Source of the DNA: Vulcanimicrobiota bacterium
GTDB lineage: Bacteria; Eremiobacterota; Eremiobacteria; Baltobacterales; Baltobacteraceae
Assembly (NCBI GenBank): GCA_030042755.1
Contig: JASHZC010000089.1
Coordinates: forward strand, 1 to 5,725
Reading direction: 5' to 3'
Length of the DNA: 5,725 nt
Positions 1-4,685 of the stretch are shown here, one piece after another (within the stretch, counting starts at the first letter, position 1; each line of letters starts with the position of its first letter). The notes beneath the pieces are model-generated. The model was given only the letters and a program-made list of their open reading frames with translations. It made no database searches and was not told the origin of the DNA. A program made the position numbers and the translations under genes.

Positions 1-1
1 G

Positions 2-82
2 GCGATGCCTGAGATTCGCGAGCAAGCCGACGAACTCGCGGCGCATCTCGTTGCGAGGTTCGAACGCACCTGCGCGCGCTAG
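2..82 (+). CDS. C-terminal fragment of an unidentified protein (5' end outside window)
   Basis: An open frame enters from the left edge and ends at TAG 80-82, giving 26 residues. The tail is mixed-charge and alpha-helical in character (about REQADELAAHLVARFER) and ends in CAR. It carries no recognisable domain, and I cannot name the product. An ATG at 5-7 lies in the same frame, but nothing shows that it is a start. The tail overlaps or abuts the next gene: if that gene starts at CTG 70 the two overlap by 13 bases, and if it starts at ATG 103 the gap is 20 bases. Either way the spacing suggests a shared transcript and translational coupling. Confidence 0.45.
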   Translation, partial: AMPEIREQADELAAHLVARFERTCAR

Positions 83-102
83 TAATCGGAACCGCGGTAG
101 CC

Positions 103-801
103 ATGCTGTTTGTGTCGGCCGCAGGTGCAAGCAGCGATCGGGCTTTCTCCGTCGGCAATGCAACGCTTTTGCGCTTGAACGTTAGCGGTTCCGTTCACGC
201 GATCGCGATTCGTGGATTGCACAGTCTGCAATTGCACGTCGTCGACTCTGGAGCATCGTCGCCTCCGATCGACATAACGACCTCACGTACCGGCCGGCGC
301 ATGAACGTGTCGATTACGGGACCGAGCCAATCCGTGCTGCCCTTTGCCGGTGGCAGCGGTTACGAACTCGAGATCTCGTATCCCGCCGACTTGCGGCTCG
401 ATCTACGCGAATTCGCGGGCCGCGTACATCTCGACGACGTTACGGCACCGGCGCAGGTATACGATGCAAACGGAGACATCGTCGTCGATCGAACGAGCGC
501 GCCGCTCGCCGCGGAAGCCGACAGCGGCAACATCTCGGTGAGCGCGGCGCAATCGACGCTCGAGCTCACCTGCGGGAACGGCAACGTCGACGCGCAACTT
601 TCGTCGGGGTGGAGCGGCAAGCTCGTACGTCTCGAGGCGTCAGACGGTAATTTGCATCTACGCGTTCCTCCCGGATTTCGCGCGCACTTCGATCTTTCTA
701 CGGGTTCCGGCACGGTTGCTAACAGCGTACGCGGTCATTCCGGAGGCGCACTGGTCTTCGCTTTGGCGGAGCGCGGGAACGTTTCGATAGACAGCTTGTA
801 A
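103..801 (+). CDS. DUF4097-like exported beta-repeat (putative adhesin-type) protein
   Basis: The 232-residue product counted from ATG 103 is rich in Ser, Gly, Asn and Asp. It shows regularly spaced short beta-strand units such as SGNISVSAA, GNGNVDAQL, SDGNLHLRVPPGF, TGSGTVANS and RGNVSIDSL. This is the look of DUF4097/DUF2807-type putative adhesin domains, thought to form a right-handed beta-helix; the true function of such proteins is generally unknown. Roughly residues 1-100 form a beta-rich lead-in, and the G-N/D repeats occupy about 105-232. The start is uncertain. ATG 103 leaves only MLFVSAAGASS as a hydrophobic N-terminus. The same frame continues upstream through LRALVIGTAVA, which would complete an excellent signal peptide, but it offers no ATG, GTG or TTG; CTG 70, preceded by GAGGT at 55-59, is the best candidate. 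I kept ATG 103 as the conservative start. The protein is probably secreted or periplasmic. It sits immediately after another gene and 53 bases before a second exported protein. Confidence 0.7.
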   Translation: MLFVSAAGASSDRAFSVGNATLLRLNVSGSVHAIAIRGLHSLQLHVVDSGASSPPIDITTSRTGRRMNVSITGPSQSVLPFAGGSGYELEISYPADLRLDLREFAGRVHLDDVTAPAQVYDANGDIVVDRTSAPLAAEADSGNISVSAAQSTLELTCGNGNVDAQLSSGWSGKLVRLEASDGNLHLRVPPGFRAHFDLSTGSGTVANSVRGHSGGALVFALAERGNVSIDSL

Positions 802-823
802 AGGGACGCGGATTCCTGATAAA
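796..823 (+). promoter_or_regulatory. Weak sigma70-like promoter candidate before the glycine-zipper gene
   Basis: TTGTAA (796-801) and GATAAA (818-823) are separated by 16 bases, and each matches four of six consensus positions. The -35 element overlaps the stop codon of the preceding gene. Transcription would begin near 830, just at the foot of the small hairpin at 831-848, leaving a leader of about 25 bases. This is inference from consensus matching only. Read-through from the upstream gene is an equally good explanation for expression. Confidence 0.22.
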
Positions 824-830
824 GTAGGCA

Positions 831-848
831 TCCTCTCGTATAGGAGGA
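831..848 (+). promoter_or_regulatory. Ribosome binding site AGGAGG inside a small hairpin
   Basis: A consensus Shine-Dalgarno AGGAGG at 842-847 lies 7 bases before ATG 855, strongly supporting that start. The sequence TCCTC (831-835) can pair perfectly with GAGGA (844-848) across an 8-base loop, so most of the ribosome binding site would be in the stem. The helix is only 5 bp, perhaps 6 with a T-G wobble, and may be too weak to matter. The ribosome binding site is certain by eye; the regulatory role of the hairpin is speculative. Confidence 0.55.
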
Positions 849-854
849 CCTCGC

Positions 855-1415
855 ATGCGACTTCGCATCGCTCTCGCAGCACTGACCATCTTCGCATTCG
901 CGACGGCGGTAGCGGCAAACGCTGCTCTCGCGCCCGGCACGCTCCTCAACGGCACGATCGACAACAATTATTCGAGCAATCACGCATACGTTGGTCAGGC
1001 GGTCAGCCTTTCGAACGTTACCAACGACGACGGCAGCGGAACCATCACCGGGGGACGGCTGTACGGTACCGTGGTCGAGGTGCAGGCAGCCGGACAGGGC
1101 CGTCCCGGGAAGATCCGTTTTCATTTCAGCAAGTTGGTTACGCGAAGCGGTGCGGTCTACGCGATCGATAGCCATGTAACCGCGATGAAGGAAAGCACGA
1201 AAAATAACGCGGCGAAAGAAGCCGGCGGTGCGCTCGCGGGCATGCTGGTCGGCAACGCGATCGGCCAGTCACTCTTTCATCTTGGCGGTTTCGGCTTTGT
1301 GGGCGCGGCCGGCGGGTTCTTATTGGCCAAGAACAATCGGCAAAACGTCAACGTGCCGGCAGGAACGATCGTTCAAGTTCAGGTGACGTCGGTCACGCGT
1401 CGCCAAGCACACTGA
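855..1415 (+). CDS. Exported glycine-zipper protein of unknown function
   Basis: The 186-residue product begins with a clear signal peptide: basic MRLR, a hydrophobic core to about residue 20, and a probable cleavage after AANA (residue 23). The mature part starts APGTLLNGTIDNN, followed by a beta-rich section (about 44-108) with GGRLYGTVVEV at 67-77 and KIRFHFSKLV at 86-95. Residues 121-158 form a glycine- and alanine-rich segment with repeated small-residue spacing (GGALAGMLVGNAIG, GFGFVGAAGG), typical of glycine-zipper helices that pack together or enter membranes. The C-terminus has VPAGTIVQVQVTSV, a phrase common in bacterial periplasmic proteins of the form 'P-A-G-T-x-hydrophobic'. I do not recognise a named family. 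A role in the periplasm or outer envelope is inferred. The start is fixed by AGGAGG 7 bases upstream. It lies 53 bases after the DUF4097-like gene and 9 bases before the Sua5 gene, so all three may share a transcript. Confidence 0.78.
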   Translation: MRLRIALAALTIFAFATAVAANAALAPGTLLNGTIDNNYSSNHAYVGQAVSLSNVTNDDGSGTITGGRLYGTVVEVQAAGQGRPGKIRFHFSKLVTRSGAVYAIDSHVTAMKESTKNNAAKEAGGALAGMLVGNAIGQSLFHLGGFGFVGAAGGFLLAKNNRQNVNVPAGTIVQVQVTSVTRRQAH

Positions 1416-1424
1416 CGAGCCTTC

Positions 1425-2378
1425 GTGCCGATCGTTCCAGCCACGCCGGAACATCTCGACCGCGCCGCCGCGCTTCTGCGTAACGGCGCGGTCGTCGCGT
1501 TTCCGACCGAAACGGTCTATGGACTCGGAGCGAACGCGTTCGATCCGCGCGCCGTCGCGCGCATTTTTGAAATAAAAGCGCGGCCCTCATTCGATCCGCT
1601 GATCGTCCACGTTGACGGCGACGAGATGCTTGCCCGCGTCGTGCGTCGCGTTCCGGCGGTCGCGCGCCGGTTGATCGAGCGCTTTTGGCCGGGGCCGCTC
1701 ACGCTCGTGCTCGAGAAAGATTCACGCGTACCGGAAATCGTCACCGCCGGTCTTCCAACCGTCGCGGTGCGTCTGCCCGCGCATCCGGTGGCACGCGCCC
1801 TCATCGAACGCGCCGGCACGCCGCTCGCGGCGCCGAGCGCGAATCCGTTTGGGTACCTGAGCCCGACACGTGCGGAACACGTCGAGCGCGCGTTTGGAGA
1901 TCGCGTCGATCTCATCGTCGACGGCGGTCCGACGCAGCATGGCGTCGAGTCGACGATCCTGATGATCGAACCGCGGCTGACGGTGTTGCGGCACGGCGCA
2001 ATTCCCGTTGAAGAAATCGAAGCGATTGCGGGGCCGCTCGCGCTCGAGCTTCCTGACGACGTTCGTCCGTTAGCTCCCGGACGGCTGCCGTCGCATTACG
2101 CACCCGTCACGCCGATTCGCATCGTCGATCCGTCGGCCGTCCCAGTCGAGAATCGCGGCGATGCGGCGCTCCTCGCGTTCGCGCAAGCGGTCGACGGCTA
2201 TCGCATCACGCGCATTCTGAGTCCTAGCGGCGACTTGCGCGAAGCAGCTGCGCATCTCTTCGAGTATCTTCACGAACTCGACCGCAGCGGCGCGGTGCGT
2301 ATCGACGCGCAGCCCGTTCCCGAAGAGGGAATCGGAATCGCAATTATGGACCGGTTGCGGCGCGCGAGTCACCGCTGA
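1425..2378 (+). CDS. tsaC: L-threonylcarbamoyladenylate synthase, two-domain Sua5/TsaC type
   Basis: This cytoplasmic enzyme joins L-threonine, bicarbonate and ATP into threonylcarbamoyl-AMP, the donor for t6A37 modification of ANN-decoding tRNAs with the TsaB/TsaD/TsaE machinery. The 317 residues match the long Sua5/YwlC form. The N-terminal YrdC domain (about 8-195) carries PTETVYGLG (27-35), KARPSFDPLIVHV (51-63), FWPGPLTLVL (87-96), VAVRLPAHP (113-121), APSANPFGYLSPT (136-148) and GVESTIL (173-179). The linker APGRLPSHYAP (217-227) matches the conserved Sua5 linker, though it has R where many homologues have M. The C-terminal Sua5 domain ends in the family signature EGIGIAIMDRLRRAS (301-315). 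Translation starts at GTG 1425, 9 bases after the preceding stop and in the same frame. Only a weak GAG lies upstream, so translational coupling is likely. The last 11 codons overlap the 3' end of the convergent copper ATPase gene. Confidence 0.95.
   Translation: MPIVPATPEHLDRAAALLRNGAVVAFPTETVYGLGANAFDPRAVARIFEIKARPSFDPLIVHVDGDEMLARVVRRVPAVARRLIERFWPGPLTLVLEKDSRVPEIVTAGLPTVAVRLPAHPVARALIERAGTPLAAPSANPFGYLSPTRAEHVERAFGDRVDLIVDGGPTQHGVESTILMIEPRLTVLRHGAIPVEEIEAIAGPLALELPDDVRPLAPGRLPSHYAPVTPIRIVDPSAVPVENRGDAALLAFAQAVDGYRITRILSPSGDLREAAAHLFEYLHELDRSGAVRIDAQPVPEEGIGIAIMDRLRRASHR
2344..2378. other. 35-base convergent coding overlap between tsaC and copA
   Basis: The plus-strand Sua5 gene ends with TGA at 2376-2378, while the minus-strand ATPase gene ends with TAA at 2346-2344. 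Both 3' ends therefore code through the same 35 bases. On the plus strand this encodes conserved Sua5 residues (MDRLRRASHR). On the minus strand it encodes the last 11 residues of CopA, ISGDSRAATGP, which lie beyond the conserved final membrane helix. There is no room for an intrinsic terminator between the genes, and I see no terminator-like hairpin here. Confidence 0.9.
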
Positions 2379-4479
2379 TTGCGGCGCCTCTTCCGAGTCT
2401 CAGCGAATTCCCGACCACGAATAGACTCGATAGCCCCATTGCAGCTGCCGCGAAGACCGGTTGCACGATGCCAAACGCCGCGAGCGGAATCAGAACGACG
2501 TTATATGCAAACGCCCAGAACAGGTTCTGCGCGATCGTGCGCATCGTCGCGCGCGCGATCGCGATCGCGACGGCGACTCCGCGCGGATCGTTCGAAAGAA
2601 TCGCCGCACCGGCGGTTTGCAGTGCAACCGCTGTTCCTGCGCCCATTGCGAAGCCCGCATCGGCACGTGCGAGTGCGGGCGCATCGTTGATGCCGTCGCC
2701 GACGAATGCGATGCGCTCTCCCTTGTCTTGCAGCTGCTCGACGAGATCCGCCTTTTGCTCGGGCGAACTCTTCGCGTAGTAGCGCGCGATGCCGGCCGCG
2801 CGCGCTGCCTCGCGAACGGGACCGGCGGCGTCGCCGCTCACCAGCGCCGCATCGACGCCGAGTTTTTGCAACTGCGCAACGGCAGCGACAGCCTCGTCGC
2901 GAATGGTATCACTCACGTCGATGCGTCCGACCAGAGAGTCACCGCGGGCAACGAATACATGCGTACGTTCGTCGTCGTCGTCCGAGCACGCGATGCCGTT
3001 CGCCGCCAAAAACGCAGCGCTGCCCGCAAGCACCGGGGCGTTCGCAACGACGCCGGAGATACCGCTTCCGCGAAAGGCCTGCACGTCGGTGGCCGCTTCG
3101 AACGGCAGACCCTTCTGCCGTGCCGCCGCGACGATCGCGCGCGCAAGCGGATGCGTCGACGCCGACTCGAGCGACGCACCGAGTGCGAGCGCTTCGTCGG
3201 AACTCGCCGCAGCGACGGACGGTGCGCCGCGCGTCAGCGTTCCGGTCTTGTCGAAGAGCACCGTCGTCACGTTTGCGGTCCGCTCGAGCACGTTCGAATC
3301 TTTGAAGAGCACGCCGCGTCGTGAGGCAGCACCGATTCCGGCGATCACGGCCGTTGGGGTCGCGAGGCCGAGCGCGCACGGGCACGCGACGACCAGCACG
3401 GCGACCGCCGCGATTAGCGCATTGACCCAGTGATGCGTTACGACCAACCAGCCGAGAAACGTTAGAAGTGCGATTGCAACGATCGAGGGGACGAAGATGC
3501 CGGAGACGCGATCGGCCAAACGCTGAACGGCGGGCGTGGATCCTTGTGCGCGTCGTACGATCTCGACGATGCGCGCGAGTTCGGTTCCCGCGCCCACCGC
3601 GGTCGCGCGAATCGAGAGCACACCGTCTCCGTTGAGCACGCCCTGCTCGACGCGCGAACCTCTCTCGACGTCGACCGGCATCGATTCGCCGGTGAGCATC
3701 GCGCGATCGACGGTGCTCGTGCCTTCGAGCACGACGCCGTCGCCCGGAATGCGTTCGCCGGGCGCAACGCTGAGCACGTCGTCGACGTGGACCAAGTCGA
3801 CCGGAACCTCTTCGGTCGTCCCGTCTGGTCGGCTGCGATGCGCAACCGAAGGGCGCAGTTGCAGCAGCTCTCGCATCGCTTTCGAGCTCCGCACCCGAGC
3901 GCGAGCTTCGAGATATTTGCCGGCGTAGATCAACGTGACGATCGCGCTCGCCGTATCGAAGTACGTTGGACCGCCGGTTATCGCCCCATAGACGCCCAGC
4001 CCAAACGCAGCCGTCGATCCGAGGGAGATGAGTGTGTCCATTGATGCCGTGCGCGCGGCCAGCGCCGTCAATGCGCTGCGATGAAATTCGAATCCAACGA
4101 CGGCCCATACGGGAAGAGCGAGCGCGCCGAGCACCCACGCCTTGCCGGGGAACTCGGGAGCGAACATTGCGATTGCGACGGTGGGCACGCAAAGGGTAAC
4201 GGCGAGGACCAAAAGGCGTTGCTTGGACCGCAGGTCGGCCTCTTGTTCTTCGGCCCGCACGTCCTCGTCGAATTCCGTCGAAGCCTCGTATCCGGCTCGC
4301 TCCACCGCATCGATCAATGCACGTGGGTCGGTTTGCGTTCCGTGTAAGACGGTCGCGCGTTCGGTGGCCAGATTTACGGCAGCATCATCCACGCCGGGAA
4401 CGCTTTTTAAAGCGCGCGCGATGTTAGCCGCGCATGAGGCGCACGACATGCCGCGGATCTCGAGGTCGGTCTGGGTCAT
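2344..4479 (-). CDS. copA: Cu(I)-exporting P1B-type ATPase, CopA family
   Basis: This inner-membrane pump uses ATP to move Cu(I) out of the cytoplasm. The 711 residues are complete. One heavy-metal-associated domain lies at about 3-68 with GMSCASC (10-16), followed by an acidic linker. Probable membrane helices lie at about 88-107, 113-131, 148-167, 174-190, 326-347, 353-378, 652-671 and 676-694, giving the eight expected. The actuator loop has TGES (263-266). The transport site is CPC (366-368). The phosphorylation motif is DKTGTLT (410-416, with D410 the phosphorylated residue). The nucleotide domain has HP (443-444) and GSGISG (471-476), and the hinge is GDGINDAP (594-601). YN (659-660) in helix 7 and MGLSS (681-685) plus NSLRL (691-695) in helix 8 are the P1B-1 signature, which points to copper (or silver) rather than zinc or cadmium. 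The family's usual TGD motif reads SGD (548-550). A short run DDDDE (500-504) sits in the nucleotide domain. The start ATG has AAAGGA just upstream. No regulator or copper chaperone gene is in view. Confidence 0.97.
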   Translation of the reverse strand: MTQTDLEIRGMSCASCAANIARALKSVPGVDDAAVNLATERATVLHGTQTDPRALIDAVERAGYEASTEFDEDVRAEEQEADLRSKQRLLVLAVTLCVPTVAIAMFAPEFPGKAWVLGALALPVWAVVGFEFHRSALTALAARTASMDTLISLGSTAAFGLGVYGAITGGPTYFDTASAIVTLIYAGKYLEARARVRSSKAMRELLQLRPSVAHRSRPDGTTEEVPVDLVHVDDVLSVAPGERIPGDGVVLEGTSTVDRAMLTGESMPVDVERGSRVEQGVLNGDGVLSIRATAVGAGTELARIVEIVRRAQGSTPAVQRLADRVSGIFVPSIVAIALLTFLGWLVVTHHWVNALIAAVAVLVVACPCALGLATPTAVIAGIGAASRRGVLFKDSNVLERTANVTTVLFDKTGTLTRGAPSVAAASSDEALALGASLESASTHPLARAIVAAARQKGLPFEAATDVQAFRGSGISGVVANAPVLAGSAAFLAANGIACSDDDDERTHVFVARGDSLVGRIDVSDTIRDEAVAAVAQLQKLGVDAALVSGDAAGPVREAARAAGIARYYAKSSPEQKADLVEQLQDKGERIAFVGDGINDAPALARADAGFAMGAGTAVALQTAGAAILSNDPRGVAVAIAIARATMRTIAQNLFWAFAYNVVLIPLAAFGIVQPVFAAAAMGLSSLFVVGNSLRLGRGAAISGDSRAATGP

Positions 4480-4483
4480 CTCA

Positions 4484-4489
4484 TCCTTT
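4484..4489 (-). promoter_or_regulatory. Ribosome binding site of copA
   Basis: On the minus strand AAAGGA (4489-4484) is followed by TGAG and then the copA ATG (4479-4477). The 4-base spacing is on the short side but acceptable, and the site supports the chosen start. An ATG formed at 4484-4482 is out of frame and meets TGA after one further codon. Confidence 0.6.
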
Positions 4490-4518
4490 CTAACACCGCC
4501 GGGTTGCGTGAAAGGATA

Positions 4519-4533
4519 CTTCGCAGTACGAAG
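4519..4533. repeat. Inverted repeat in the probable copA leader
   Basis: CTTCG (4519-4523) and CGAAG (4529-4533) are perfect complements around the 5-base centre CAGTA. The dyad lies 40-54 bases upstream of the copA start. It could be a small RNA hairpin in the copA leader or a protein-binding dyad. The arms are short enough that chance is a real possibility. Confidence 0.3.
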
Positions 4534-4553
4534 GACACGCTAATTCTGTTAGA

Positions 4554-4566
4554 CAAGGCTACCTTG
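4554..4566. repeat. Inverted repeat, candidate operator for copA
   Basis: CAAGG (4554-4558) and CCTTG (4562-4566) form a perfect dyad with a 3-base centre CTA, about 75 bases upstream of copA. Copper-responsive MerR-type regulators (CueR) bind dyads whose inner half-sites read ACCTTCC or ACCTTGC and GGAAGGT or GCAAGGT. The half-sites here share the core CAAGG/CCTTG but sit much closer together and in the opposite arrangement, so a CueR site is not demonstrated. It is reported as a possible binding site only. Confidence 0.3.
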
Positions 4567-4624
4567 ATGCACGGCTGATTTGTCTGGCAAAGTTAAAATA
4601 CATTCAAAAGTTGGAAAGAGCGGA

Positions 4625-4637
4625 AGCAACTCTTGCT
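4625..4637. repeat. Inverted repeat before the S41 protease gene
   Basis: AGCAA (4625-4629) and TTGCT (4633-4637) form a perfect dyad around CTC. It has the same 5-3-5 geometry as the CAAGG/CCTTG dyad 70 bases away but a different sequence. It lies about 45-60 bases upstream of the protease start, where an operator or a short leader hairpin could be. Chance occurrence cannot be excluded. Confidence 0.25.
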
Positions 4638-4675
4638 GTTCTCAGATAAGATCGACCGAGTACTTTGTAGACTTT

Positions 4676-4679
4676 GGAG
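4676..4679 (+). promoter_or_regulatory. Ribosome binding site deciding the S41 protease start
   Basis: GGAG at 4676-4679 directly touches ATG 4680, which leaves no spacer, but lies 6 bases before the in-frame GTG 4686, a normal spacing. The GTG is therefore the better-supported start even though an ATG is available two codons earlier. An in-frame stop TAG at 4668-4670 limits any further extension, leaving only TTG 4674 as another option. Confidence 0.5.
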
Positions 4680-4685
4680 ATGAAC

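Larger units (their letters stand above)
4480..4679. promoter_or_regulatory. Divergent promoter region between copA and the S41 protease gene
   Basis: This roughly 200-base non-coding stretch is visibly more AT-rich than its surroundings, especially from 4540 to 4610 (for example AAAGTTAAAATACATTC). It must carry the promoters of two divergently transcribed genes, but I could not find a convincing -35/-10 pair with correct spacing on either strand. It contains three perfect 5-base dyads, listed separately, and a direct repeat ACTTTG (4662-4667 and 4671-4676) immediately before the protease start. No canonical CueR, CsoR or CopY operator is evident. Confidence 0.5.

Noticed and set aside
1413..1427. 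In-frame TGA between the glycine-zipper gene and the Sua5 gene, suggesting a possible readthrough fusion
   Set aside because: Both proteins are complete and functionally unrelated, one exported and one cytoplasmic, and Sua5 aligns from its natural N-terminus at the GTG. The shared frame is coincidental.
199..2568. Occurrences of the octamer GCGATCGC (199-206, 2555-2562, 2561-2568), resembling the cyanobacterial HIP1 palindrome
   Set aside because: There are only three copies, two of them overlapping within Ala-Ile codon repeats of a copA membrane helix. This is explained by codon usage in a GC-rich genome; HIP1-bearing genomes have far denser, dispersed copies.
2461..3324. Long plus-strand open frame (287 codons) antisense to copA
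   Set aside because: Its translation is dominated by Arg, Ala and Cys with no domain, and the minus strand encodes well-conserved P-type ATPase motifs throughout. It is a GC-rich shadow.
2939..4192. Minus-strand open frame (417 codons) in another frame of copA
   Set aside because: Its translation is extremely Arg-rich low-complexity sequence, a typical out-of-frame reading of a GC-rich gene. The copA frame covers the same bases with all family motifs.
4489..4553. TCTAAC (4489-4494) and GTTAGA (4548-4553) as a long-range inverted repeat
   Set aside because: The arms are 6 bases long and separated by more than 50 bases, which is expected by chance in a region of this size.
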